Shown: positions 1 through 5,137 of the stretch, one piece after another
Position numbering within the stretch: the stretch's first letter is position 1
Layout: each line of letters opens with the position of its first letter
Source of the DNA: Chloroflexota bacterium
GTDB lineage: Bacteria > Chloroflexota > Limnocylindria > Limnocylindrales > CSP1-4
Direction: 5' to 3'
DNA: 9,799 bases
Assembly: GCA_021789355.1 (NCBI GenBank)
Contig: JAJYJR010000182.1
Coordinates: forward strand, 1-9,799
Program-made: the position numbers and the translations under genes
The notes under the pieces: model-generated
Told to the model about the DNA's origin: nothing
The model's input: only the letters and a program-made list of their open reading frames with translations
The model's database searches: none

Positions 1-112
1 TGGGTTCGACGACCTTGATGCGGAACGGCTCGGCCCACGAGCGGTGGCGGGGCATGCGGCGGCCGCCGGGACGGGGCTCGAGCATGGGGTCGGCGGAATC
101 GGCGGTGGCCAC
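1..112 (-). CDS. Tryptophanase / tyrosine phenol-lyase family, N-terminus only (partial)
   Basis: Only the first 37 codons lie in the window; the gene continues past the left edge. Residues 22-37 read RHRSWAEPFRIKVVEP, which resembles the conserved N-terminal start of the beta-eliminating lyases (tryptophanase, tyrosine phenol-lyase), PLP enzymes that cleave tryptophan or tyrosine to indole or phenol, pyruvate and ammonia. The GTG at 112 is chosen because a GAGGAGG Shine-Dalgarno site (119-125) sits 6 nt upstream. In-frame ATGs at 85 and 55 are alternatives. The PLP lysine and substrate-binding residues are outside the window, so tryptophanase and tyrosine phenol-lyase cannot be separated. 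The call rests on a short motif recognised by eye. Confidence 0.6.
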   Translation of the reverse strand, partial: MATADSADPMLEPRPGGRRMPRHRSWAEPFRIKVVEP

Positions 113-163
113 GGATGACCTCCTCGAAGACACGGGGCGCCGCTCGGGCGTCCACCGCCGGGC

Positions 164-169
164 ATGCTA
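164..169 (-). promoter_or_regulatory. Candidate -10 hexamer TAGCAT for the tryptophanase-like gene
   Basis: TAGCAT on the minus strand, 51 nt before the GTG at 112. That leaves room for a leader carrying the GAGGAGG ribosome site. No convincing -35 is seen. A weak 7-bp inverted repeat (192-198 with 217-223) in the same 131-nt intergenic space could end the upstream proC transcript. Confidence 0.35.
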
Positions 170-243
170 GCGCGGCGGGAGGGACCCCGGCGCGCCACGG
201 CACGATGACGGCCGGCGTGGCGCCTGGCAGGGCCGCCGGGGCG

Positions 244-1098
244 CTACCGGGACTGGCCGGTCTCCGCCTGGCGCTCGAGCTGGTCGCCGAGTTCCTCGGT
301 CCGGCGGAATGCGGCCCAGACCGCCTCGGACAGCACCGTGCGCAGCCGCCCCGACTCCAGTTCGTGCAGCGCCGCCGCGCTGGTCCCACCGGGCGACGTG
401 ACCATGTTCCGCAGCTCGGCCGGGTGCATGCCGCTCGACTTCGCGAAGAGCGTGCTGCCCTCGAGCGTCTCGATGACCAGGTCGTGCGCGATGTGCCGGG
501 GGAATCCCAGGTGGACGGCGGCGTCGATCAGCGCCTCCATCACCAGGAACACGTAGGTGGGTCCCGTGCCGCTCACAGCGGTCGCCATCGCCACCATGCG
601 CTCATCGTCGACCGACAGCTCCGCGCCCAGCGCCTTGAGCAGGGTCGACGTCTGGTCGCGCTGCTCCTGCGTGACCTCGGGCGTCGCATACCAGACCGTC
701 ATCCCCTTGCCGAGCCGGGCGGGGGTGTTCGGCATGCTGCGGACGATGGCCCGATGCCGGAGGACTGTGGTGAGCGCCGTGGTGGTCGCGCCCGCGATGA
801 TGCTGAGGACCAGCTGGCCCTCCCGCAGCTGCCCGGCCAGCTCGCGGCCGACCCGAACGAGCATCTGCGGCTTGATCCCGAGGACGACGATGTCCGCCGA
901 CTGCGCCGCCTCGACGTTCGACGAGCAGACCCGAATGGCGTAGTCGCGCTCGAGCTGGGCGCGCCGATCGGCGCGCGGATGGCTGGCCACGATCTGGGCC
1001 GGCTCCACCTGGTGGCCCCGGAGGAGGCCGGCGATCATCGCCTCGGCCATCACGCCCGAGCCCACGGTGGCGATCGTTCGGTCATGCAGGGGAGACAT
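244..1098 (-). CDS. proC: Pyrroline-5-carboxylate reductase
   Basis: Cytosolic enzyme that reduces 1-pyrroline-5-carboxylate to L-proline with NAD(P)H, the last step of proline synthesis. The 284-aa product is close to the usual family length (about 270 aa). The N-terminal Rossmann motif reads TVGSGVMAEAM (residues 11-21). MPNTPARLGKG (122-132) is the conserved central motif. The C-terminal dimerisation domain carries VSGTGPTYVF (175-184) and TSPGGTSAAALHELE (234-248), the ProC signature region. Start: ATG at 1098 is preferred over the upstream in-frame ATG at 1122, because it lies 6 nt after a TATACT hexamer and the extra eight residues would precede the Rossmann strand and overlap that hexamer. 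It stands alone, with no other proline genes next to it. Confidence 0.95.
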   Translation of the reverse strand: MSPLHDRTIATVGSGVMAEAMIAGLLRGHQVEPAQIVASHPRADRRAQLERDYAIRVCSSNVEAAQSADIVVLGIKPQMLVRVGRELAGQLREGQLVLSIIAGATTTALTTVLRHRAIVRSMPNTPARLGKGMTVWYATPEVTQEQRDQTSTLLKALGAELSVDDERMVAMATAVSGTGPTYVFLVMEALIDAAVHLGFPRHIAHDLVIETLEGSTLFAKSSGMHPAELRNMVTSPGGTSAAALHELESGRLRTVLSEAVWAAFRRTEELGDQLERQAETGQSR

Positions 1099-1104
1099 CG
1101 CCGG

Positions 1105-1110
1105 AGTATA
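1105..1110 (-). promoter_or_regulatory. -10 hexamer TATACT, leaderless proC promoter
   Basis: TATACT followed by 6 nt and then the ATG at 1098. A start site about 6-7 nt after the hexamer would fall on the start codon itself, so the mRNA would be leaderless. There is no Shine-Dalgarno site and no recognisable -35. Confidence 0.55.
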
Positions 1111-1175
1111 GCGGTGGGCCAATTGGGGGCGGGCGACGGCGGCTCGCCGGGGCGCGGTCCGCGGGAGCGGCGCGC

Positions 1176-1223
1176 GTCAGGTCGGCTCGCAGGCCGCGAC
1201 GGCTCGCAAGTCAGGTCGGCTCG
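1176..1223. repeat. 14-bp direct repeat duplicating the 3' end of the zinc-ribbon gene
   Basis: gtcaggtcggctcg occurs at 1176-1189 and again at 1210-1223. The second copy (plus coordinates) carries the last codons (EPT) and TGA stop of the zinc-ribbon gene; the first lies just downstream of that stop in the direction of transcription. It looks like a local slippage duplication. Confidence 0.7.
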
Positions 1224-1447
1224 TGGCGGTTCCTGCCGGGATCGGGGCGCTGCTCCTCCACCGGCACCTGCACGCCGGCGGCACGCTCCGTGAGCGCTCG
1301 CTTCAACCGGAACCGGAGGAATTCGTTGTCGCCCGCGTGGCCGAGACAGTCCGGGCACAGCTGTGCCCATCCCTCGAGGTCTCCGAGGGCCCGCACCTGG
1401 TGGCGGCGTCCGCACCACAGGCACGCGAAGGTGGAGCGGAACGGCAT
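1211..1447 (-). CDS. Small zinc-ribbon protein, function unknown
   Basis: A 78-aa protein with two CxxC pairs, CLWC (residues 9-12) and CPDC (31-34), spaced as in a zinc ribbon. Between them is RRHQVRALGDLEGWAQL and after them AGDNEFLRFRLKRAL, a charged helix. The tail is rich in proline, arginine and glutamate and is probably disordered. I recall similar short proteins in uncultured high-GC bacteria but no assigned function. ATG at 1447 is chosen because it starts right before the first Cys pair and no ATG, GTG or TTG lies between it and the end of the preceding gene. It starts 22 nt after the stop of the BtuF-like gene and has no clear Shine-Dalgarno site, so it is probably co-transcribed and reinitiated. 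The frame is supported by the motif, not by homology search. Confidence 0.75.
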   Translation of the reverse strand: MPFRSTFACLWCGRRHQVRALGDLEGWAQLCPDCLGHAGDNEFLRFRLKRALTERAAGVQVPVEEQRPDPGRNRHEPT

Positions 1448-1469
1448 CAGGGAGAACGCCGCGGCACGC

Positions 1470-2396
1470 TCATGGCCCGACCGGGATCCAGGCATCAGCC
1501 GGCGCCTGGTCCACGAATCCCTGGGGGTCGAACAGCTCGGCCAGCATCGCGATCCCGTCGATGACACGCGGGCTCGGTCGGGTGAAGTAGGCCCTGGCAT
1601 CGAGGGCGAACACCTCGCCGTGCCGCACCGCCCGCAGGTCCTCCCAGCCCGCCGGGCGCGAGGATCGTGCCCACTCGGTGGCCGCCTGCCGCGCATCGAG
1701 GCCGCAAGGAACCAGCAGGACCTGGTCGGGATCGATTTCCATCACCGCGCGCCAGGACGTCTCCACGGCCCGCTGCCCTTCGTGCCCGAGCAGGTCCCAG
1801 CCGCCGGCGCGCCGGACCTGCTCAGGGACCCAGTGACCGCTCGTGAATGGCGGGTCGATCCACTCGAGGGCCACCACGCGCCGTGCATGAACGCCGGCAG
1901 ATCGTCGCCGCTGAACCTGCTCCTCGATCGCTCCGAGACGCTCGCGCAGAAGCTCGACCAGGCCGATGGCCTCGTCCTCCGCGGAGGTCATCGCGCCGAC
2001 CGTGGTGATCGTGTGCAGGATGCCCTCGATCGAGGCGGGCTCCAGCGAGACCACCTCGGCCTCCATCCCGGATGACCGCAGCACCGCCGCGACCTGTCCG
2101 CGCGCGATCCCGCACGCGTCGCAGCCGTCCTGGGTCAGCACCAGGTCGGGCGCGGCGGCCTGCAGCGCCGCGGGGTCGAGATCGTACGGGGCGGCGCCGA
2201 CGTGGGGCCCATGGCGCAGGCTCAGGTCGATACCGGGGCCTGCGATGTCGGTCGGGACTGACGAACGCGTCATCACCGGGACCGCACTCGCCTCGGGCGG
2301 GTAGTCGCACGCGTGCGTCCGTCCCACGAGCTCCTCGCCCAGGCCAAGCGCAAACACGATCTCGGTGGCCGACGGGAGCAGCGAGACGATCCGCAC
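1470..2396 (-). CDS. BtuF/FecB-like periplasmic-binding-fold protein without signal peptide
   Basis: A 308-aa protein of the PF01497 family (COG0614, cobalamin or iron-chelate binding proteins of ABC importers). The start MRIVSLLPSATEIVFALGLG and the following ACDYPP (29-34) are the typical opening of the BtuF-like branch. TQDGCDACG (88-96) and EWIDPPFTSGHWVPE (178-192) are further family blocks, and a long helix (about 141-165) links the two lobes. The mature fold begins at residue 1: there is no signal peptide or lipobox, so the protein should stay in the cytoplasm unless the start is wrong. No permease or ATPase gene is adjacent. GTG at 2396 is chosen because TAGACT ends 6 nt before it. 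Ligand (corrinoid, haem or siderophore) cannot be told from sequence; its role may be cytoplasmic binding or sensing rather than import. Confidence 0.85.
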   Translation of the reverse strand: MRIVSLLPSATEIVFALGLGEELVGRTHACDYPPEASAVPVMTRSSVPTDIAGPGIDLSLRHGPHVGAAPYDLDPAALQAAAPDLVLTQDGCDACGIARGQVAAVLRSSGMEAEVVSLEPASIEGILHTITTVGAMTSAEDEAIGLVELLRERLGAIEEQVQRRRSAGVHARRVVALEWIDPPFTSGHWVPEQVRRAGGWDLLGHEGQRAVETSWRAVMEIDPDQVLLVPCGLDARQAATEWARSSRPAGWEDLRAVRHGEVFALDARAYFTRPSPRVIDGIAMLAELFDPQGFVDQAPADAWIPVGP

Positions 2397-2402
2397 GACC
2401 CG

Positions 2403-2408
2403 AGTCTA
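2403..2408 (-). promoter_or_regulatory. -10 hexamer TAGACT, leaderless promoter of the BtuF-like gene
   Basis: TAGACT, then 6 nt, then the GTG start at 2396. Same geometry as proC, with no Shine-Dalgarno site. Confidence 0.5.
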
Positions 2409-2495
2409 CGGCCACGGCGCCGGTTACCCGGGGATCGCGCTCCGCGGGGACCGCCCTGATGGTCACTACGCCGGGCGTTCCATCCCGAAACGCGA

Positions 2496-2520
2496 GGCCC
2501 CGGCGCGACGCACCGGGGCC
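2496..2520 (-). terminator. Probable terminator hairpin downstream of the ferredoxin gene
   Basis: Perfect 8-bp stem (ggccccgg at 2496-2503 with ccggggcc at 2513-2520) and 9-nt loop, 46 nt past the ferredoxin stop. On the minus strand it is followed by a short T run in tcgcgtttcgg. The weak T-tract limits confidence. The rest of the roughly 170-nt gap to the BtuF-like gene holds only its promoter. Confidence 0.45.
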
Positions 2521-2566
2521 GGGCCGCGCCCGGCTCGTCCGGGCGGAGGGGTTGGTCAGGGTTGTG

Positions 2567-2854
2567 TCAGGCCGGTTTCCACTCGTCGACCTGGGCCCGG
2601 GCGGCCGCCTTGTCCGTGAACCACAGCGCGTTCAGCGCCGTGTACTTCGTCCACTCGGCCGGCACCGCGTCCTCGGCAAAGATCGCGTTCACGGGGCATT
2701 CCGGCTCGCACGCGCCGCAGTCGATGCACTCGTTCGGGTCGATGAACAGGGTGCGGTCGACACCTTCGTCGAAGTGGATGCAGTCGACCGGACAGACCGA
2801 CACGCAGGCCTGGTCCATCACATCGACGCACGGCTCGGCGATCGTATAGGTCAT
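2567..2854 (-). CDS. fdxA: Seven-iron (3Fe-4S/4Fe-4S) ferredoxin
   Basis: A 95-aa soluble electron carrier. Eight cysteines are visible: 9, 17, 21, 25, 43, 46, 49 and 53. By comparison with Azotobacter ferredoxin I and actinobacterial FdxA, Cys9, 17 and 53 should bind the 3Fe-4S cluster and Cys21, 43, 46 and 49 the 4Fe-4S cluster, with Cys25 free. Position 12 is Val rather than Cys, as expected for a 3Fe site. AEPCVDVMDQACVSVCPVDC and ECIDCGACEPECP are the family motifs. The C-terminal 35 residues (about 61-95) form the usual extension. ATG at 2854 has a strong GAGGAGA Shine-Dalgarno site 6 nt upstream (2861-2867). It is monocistronic by appearance, and the redox partner is not encoded nearby. 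Confidence 0.93.
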   Translation of the reverse strand: MTYTIAEPCVDVMDQACVSVCPVDCIHFDEGVDRTLFIDPNECIDCGACEPECPVNAIFAEDAVPAEWTKYTALNALWFTDKAAARAQVDEWKPA

Positions 2855-2897
2855 CGGGGCTCTCCTCAGTCTCCATGTCGGAACGCGGCCTGGCGCC

Positions 2898-2903
2898 ATG
2901 TTA
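2898..2903 (-). promoter_or_regulatory. Candidate -10 hexamer TAACAT for the ferredoxin gene
   Basis: TAACAT lies 43 nt before the ATG at 2854 and would give a leader of about 36 nt carrying the GAGGAGA site. No clear -35. Nothing else is recognisable in the 233-nt space between 2855 and 3087 apart from the hairpin at 3064-3079. Confidence 0.3.
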
Positions 2904-3063
2904 CGACGACGACGGGGCAGCTGAAGGCGCCGATGCCAGCCTGTATGCGCGAGCCCGTGGCGGGCGCCCGCGCATGCCCGACGGCTGGGCCGCACGCACC
3001 CGCAACCGCCGCGTTGCCGCGCAGCCGACTCCGGCAGCGCCGACCCGCGCGCCCCCACCGTGG

Positions 3064-3079
3064 CCGGGGACAGCCCCGG
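3064..3079 (-). terminator. Possible terminator hairpin after the repeat-tailed membrane protein
   Basis: Perfect 6-bp GC stem (ccgggg at 3064-3069 with ccccgg at 3074-3079) and a 4-nt loop, starting 8 nt after the stop at 3088. There is no T-tract on the minus strand, so this is tentative. Confidence 0.3.
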
Positions 3080-3087
3080 GAGGCCGG

Positions 3088-3405
3088 CTACACCGTGCCG
3101 CCGGCCGGCGAACCCGTCCACCGCCTCCCGGCGGTCTGGCCGTCCACCGGGGAACCCGTCCAGCGCCTCCCCGCCGTGACCTGGACGTCGGCGCCGATGG
3201 TCCAGCGCCGGCCGGCGGTGCCCTGGACCGCCTCGCTGGACGGCGTGGCCGAGACGCCGGCGTGTACGGCCGGCCGGGCGGGCCGCTCGATCGTGAACAC
3301 GAGGACGATCGCGAGGCCGGCGACCCACGCCGCCGCGATCAGCAGCGCCAGCTGCGTGGCGCCGCCGAGGCGCATGGCCCGGGATCCACCAGCCCGTACT
3401 CGCAT
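3088..3405 (-). CDS. Small single-pass membrane protein with three 14-residue C-terminal repeats
   Basis: I do not recognise this 105-aa protein. An Arg-rich N-terminus (RVRAGGSRAMR) precedes one strongly hydrophobic segment at about 17-38 (TQLALLIAAAWVAGLAIVLV), consistent with an inner-membrane anchor with N-in topology. A Pro/Ala/Ser linker (40-62) then leads to three consecutive 14-residue units starting at 63, 77 and 91, each opening with TAGRRWT. The tail is probably extracytoplasmic. ATG at 3405 is chosen for the GAGGTG site 4 nt upstream (3410-3415); ATGs at 3426 and 3375 are alternatives. A candidate -10 TAGGGT lies at 3451-3456. The positive-inside N-terminus, clean membrane segment and in-frame repeats support a real gene, but there is no homology evidence. 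Confidence 0.6.
   Translation of the reverse strand: MRVRAGGSRAMRLGGATQLALLIAAAWVAGLAIVLVFTIERPARPAVHAGVSATPSSEAVQGTAGRRWTIGADVQVTAGRRWTGSPVDGQTAGRRWTGSPAGGTV
3094..3219 (-). repeat. Three tandem 42-bp coding repeats (TAGRRWT units)
   Basis: Units at 3178-3219, 3136-3177 and 3094-3135, read on the minus strand, encode TAGRRWTIGADVQV, TAGRRWTGSPVDGQ and TAGRRWTGSPAGGT. The first seven residues are identical in all three, while the second halves diverge. The last two units share TAGRRWTGSP. The period is an exact multiple of three. Confidence 0.8.
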
Positions 3406-3425
3406 GTGGCACCTCGCGTTCGACA

Positions 3426-3447
3426 TCGGCCGGCGTCCCCCGGCCGA
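3426..3447 (-). promoter_or_regulatory. Leader hairpin and candidate -10 ahead of the repeat-tailed membrane protein
   Basis: Perfect 8-bp inverted repeat (tcggccgg at 3426-3433, ccggccga at 3440-3447, 6-nt loop). It lies between a candidate -10 TAGGGT (3451-3456, minus) and the GAGGTG ribosome site. It could be a leader structure or an operator overlapping the start site. Confidence 0.3.
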
Positions 3448-3491
3448 CAGACCCTATCGGACGCGACTCATCGGAGGCTTCACTCCGGCTT

Positions 3492-3513
3492 AACCGCGGC
3501 TGCTCGCGCGGTT
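3492..3513 (-). terminator. Weak hairpin between the YHS gene and the downstream membrane gene
   Basis: aaccgcg (3492-3498) pairs with cgcggtt (3507-3513) around an 8-nt loop. It lies after the YHS stop codon and a tandem repeat. There is no T-tract on the minus strand, so a terminator role is only possible. Confidence 0.25.
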
Positions 3514-3514
3514 G

Positions 3515-3559
3515 CCGGCTCTCCTGCGGCCGGCTCTCCTGCGGCCGGCTCTCCTGCGG
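3515..3559. repeat. Three perfect tandem copies of a 15-bp unit
   Basis: ccggctctcctgcgg is repeated three times without mismatch (3515-3529, 3530-3544, 3545-3559), starting 15 bp downstream of the YHS stop codon on the minus strand. On the minus strand the alternative frame would read AAGEP repeats, but that frame has no start of its own and is not the YHS frame. A minisatellite-like intergenic repeat is the simplest reading. Confidence 0.85.
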
Positions 3560-3574
3560 CCGCCGGCCGCGTGG

Positions 3575-3748
3575 CTACATCCCCTCCGGCGTGTAGTTCG
3601 GGTCCAGGTACTTCTCGGGGTCGTCCCTGAACTCGAGCATGCAGCCCCTGGCGCAGAAGTAGTACGCCGTGCCGTTGTATTCGTAGGTCCACTGCGCGTC
3701 GTCGGTGTCGACCTGCATGCCGCACACGGGATCGGTGGCCGTCGCCAT
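3575..3748 (-). CDS. YHS-domain protein (metal-associated)
   Basis: A 57-aa protein that is essentially one YHS domain (PF04945). It opens with ATDPVCGMQVD (4-14) and continues with YEYNGTAYYFCARGCMLEF (22-40) and DPEKYL. Cys9, Cys32 and Cys36 are the conserved cysteines. YHS domains are found at the N-terminus of copper P-type ATPases and as stand-alone proteins, and are thought to bind copper or other soft metals. No metal transporter is adjacent here, so the substrate is unknown. ATG at 3748 has GGGAG (3755-3759) 6 nt upstream. The gene is divergent from the DksA-like gene. Confidence 0.9.
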   Translation of the reverse strand: MATATDPVCGMQVDTDDAQWTYEYNGTAYYFCARGCMLEFRDDPEKYLDPNYTPEGM

Positions 3749-3798
3749 GGCTGTCTCCCTCTGCTGCGGCCCGCGGCCGCGATTGAATACCCCCCGGT

Positions 3799-3804
3799 AG
3801 TATA
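3799..3804 (-). promoter_or_regulatory. Candidate -10 hexamer TATACT for the YHS gene
   Basis: TATACT, 50 nt before the ATG at 3748. The predicted leader of about 43 nt holds the GGGAG ribosome site. No clear -35. Confidence 0.45.
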
Positions 3805-3840
3805 GGCCCCGGGGCGCAGGGAGCGTCGGCCGAGTCTCGA

Positions 3841-3917
3841 CGGCGGCCATCCCGCCGGTGGTCCCGCGCGAGCGGACGCTCGCGCGGGTCGTTGCGCCGC
3901 GGGCCGCCGGCCCGCGG
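3841..3917. repeat. Cluster of three inverted repeats in the divergent YHS / DksA-like intergenic region
   Basis: Three consecutive perfect inverted repeats. (1) cggcgg 3841-3846 with ccgccg 3852-3857. (2) cccgcgcgagcg 3863-3874 with cgctcgcgcggg 3877-3888, 12 bp and almost a continuous palindrome. (3) ccgcgggcc 3897-3905 with ggcccgcgg 3909-3917. They lie between two divergent promoters, where no coding transcript needs terminating, so operator sites, DNA structure or a small structured RNA are all possible. Confidence 0.7.
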
Positions 3918-3927
3918 ATCGCGGATG

Positions 3928-3933
3928 TAGCAT
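3928..3933 (+). promoter_or_regulatory. -10 hexamer TAGCAT, leaderless promoter of the DksA-like gene
   Basis: TAGCAT (preceded by TG in gatgtagcat), then 6 nt, then ATG at 3940. Same spacing as proC and the BtuF-like gene. The last inverted repeat ends 10 bp upstream of it. Confidence 0.5.
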
Positions 3934-3939
3934 CGCAGG

Positions 3940-4272
3940 ATGGCGGGTGACACGGCGCCTGTTCGCGAACGGCTGGAAGCCGAGCGGGCGCGGCTGCTCG
4001 AGGAGATCGCCGCGGTCGAGATCGAGCCGCCCGAGCCCATGACCTACGGATCCCAGGCGGCCGCGGCCTCGCAGGTCTTCGACCAGAACCGCGCCAGGGC
4101 CCTGCGCGAACGCGCTGAGCGCGAGCTCGCAAAGGTCAACGAGGCGCTCACGCGCCTCGCGGCCGGGGCCTACGGGCTCTGTCTCGCCTGCGGCCGGCCC
4201 ATCGACCCGGCGCGCCTGGAGGCACTCCCCTGGGCGCTCCTCGACCTGGAGTGCCAGCGCAAGGTCCGCTGA
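3940..4272 (+). CDS. DksA/TraR-family zinc-finger protein
   Basis: A 110-aa protein of the DksA/TraR C4 type (PF01258 region), a family that binds the RNA polymerase secondary channel and modifies promoter response, in some members together with ppGpp. Residues about 5-75 form the coiled-coil, with two helices separated by the loop at about 28-40. AYGLCLACGRPIDPARLEALPWA is the conserved finger start. Cys81, Cys84 and Cys105 are present, but the fourth ligand position is Asp102, so the site is C3D or degenerate. It is shorter than E. coli DksA (151 aa) and lacks the N-terminal helix extension. The start is fixed by TAGCAT 6 nt upstream. It is followed 25 nt later by the LOG gene, which has its own -10. 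Confidence 0.85.
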   Translation: MAGDTAPVRERLEAERARLLEEIAAVEIEPPEPMTYGSQAAAASQVFDQNRARALRERAERELAKVNEALTRLAAGAYGLCLACGRPIDPARLEALPWALLDLECQRKVR

Positions 4273-4284
4273 GGGGGGCAGCGG

Positions 4285-4290
4285 TATGCT
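4285..4290 (+). promoter_or_regulatory. -10 hexamer TATGCT, leaderless promoter of the LOG gene
   Basis: TATGCT, 7 nt, then ATG at 4298. The in-frame ATG at 4286 lies inside this hexamer, which argues for the downstream start. The hexamer is flanked by gcggtatgctgccgc, a short imperfect inverted repeat (gcgg/ccgc). Confidence 0.5.
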
Positions 4291-4297
4291 GCCGCGC

Positions 4298-5122
4298 ATG
4301 ACCGAGCAACGCGGCCGGCAATCACAGGTCCCTCCGCACGCCACCGCGGACCGGAAGCTGCTGCAGACCAAGCCGTACCAGGATGTCTCCTTCCTGGAGA
4401 CCGACGCGTGGCGATCGTTGCGGATCTTGGGCGAGTTCATCAGCGGGTTCGAGGCGCTCGCCCGGCTGGGACCCGCGGTGACCGTCTTCGGGTCGGCCAG
4501 GACACCGCCCGGCGATCCCATGTACCGGGCCGCGATCGCCCTCGCGCGAGGCCTGGCCGAGGCCGGCTTCACGGTGATCACCGGCGGCGGCCCGGGGATC
4601 ATGGAAGCCGCCAACATGGGCGCCCAGCAGGGCGGCGGGCTCTCGGTCGGCTGCACCATCGAGCTGCCGAACGAGCAGCGCGTGAACGAATACACGGACC
4701 TGTCGGTGAGCTTCCGGTACTTCTTCGTGCGCAAGACGATGTTCGTCAAGTACGCGCAGGGGTTCGTGATCTTCCCCGGCGGCTTCGGCACGCTGGACGA
4801 GCTGTTCGAATCGATCACCCTCGTGCAGACCGACAAGATCGAACACTTCCCGGTCGTGTTGATCGGTCGCGACTACTGGGCCGGACTGCTGGAGTGGCTG
4901 CGGGCGCGGGTCGCATCCGAGGGGAACATCGACGGCGCGGACGTCGACTTCCTGCGCGTGACCGACGACGTGGACGAGGCGGTCGCCCTGATGGTGGAGT
5001 CGCGGGCGCGCCGCGGGGCCGCCCGGGCCGGGAACGGCGTCGACGGGAGCCCGTCCGCAGGCGAGGAGACCGGGGGCAACTCGCTCGAGTCGGGCCGCCG
5101 GAGACCGTCCCTGGCCGACTGA
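4298..5122 (+). CDS. LOG-family protein (putative nucleoside-monophosphate phosphoribohydrolase)
   Basis: A 274-aa cytosolic protein of the LOG / lysine-decarboxylase-like family (TIGR00730 type). The family cleaves the N-glycosidic bond of nucleoside 5'-monophosphates, and plant LOG releases cytokinins. The Rossmann-like fold begins at VTVFGSART (61-69). The nucleotide motif GGGPGIMEAAN (96-106) and the catalytic motif PGGFGTLDELFE (160-171) are both intact. YFFVRKTMFVKYA (141-153) lies between them. An N-terminal extension (1-40) and a charged, probably disordered C-terminal tail (236-274) extend beyond the core. The older name 'lysine decarboxylase' for this fold is misleading. The start at 4298 rather than 4286 follows from the TATGCT hexamer. 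Substrate is not determinable; a housekeeping nucleotide salvage role is more likely than hormone synthesis. Confidence 0.9.
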   Translation: MTEQRGRQSQVPPHATADRKLLQTKPYQDVSFLETDAWRSLRILGEFISGFEALARLGPAVTVFGSARTPPGDPMYRAAIALARGLAEAGFTVITGGGPGIMEAANMGAQQGGGLSVGCTIELPNEQRVNEYTDLSVSFRYFFVRKTMFVKYAQGFVIFPGGFGTLDELFESITLVQTDKIEHFPVVLIGRDYWAGLLEWLRARVASEGNIDGADVDFLRVTDDVDEAVALMVESRARRGAARAGNGVDGSPSAGEETGGNSLESGRRRPSLAD

Positions 5123-5137
5123 GGCGGCCGCCCTCAG
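5119..5137. terminator. Shared hairpin at convergent stop codons
   Basis: ctgagg (5119-5124) pairs with cctcag (5132-5137) around the loop cggccgc. The TGA stop of the LOG gene and the TGA stop of the opposing protease gene lie in the two arms. Only 11 bp separate the genes, so this may act as a bidirectional terminator, though neither side has a T-tract. Confidence 0.4.

Noticed and set aside
115..1293. Long plus-strand ORF opposite proC
   Set aside because: Low-complexity Arg/Gly/Ala/His sequence typical of an antisense shadow in GC-rich DNA; the minus strand carries the clear proC motifs.
1050..1424. Minus-strand ORF bridging the zinc-ribbon and proC genes
   Set aside because: Arg/Pro-rich frame with no motif, overlapping the supported zinc-ribbon frame and the proC promoter.
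3094..3219. 42-bp repeats as a CRISPR array
   Set aside because: Units are directly adjacent with no unique spacers of constant length, keep a reading frame and diverge in their second halves.
2072..3493. 473-codon plus-strand ORF
   Set aside because: Antisense to the BtuF-like, ferredoxin and membrane genes; its apparent repeat only mirrors the 42-bp repeats of the minus-strand gene.
4286..4297. Upstream ATG at 4286 as the LOG start
   Set aside because: It lies inside the TATGCT -10 hexamer, so a transcript from that promoter would not contain it.
3490..4836. 448-codon minus-strand ORF across the DksA-like and LOG genes
   Set aside because: Shadow of two recognised plus-strand genes; Ser/Pro/Arg-rich with no motif.
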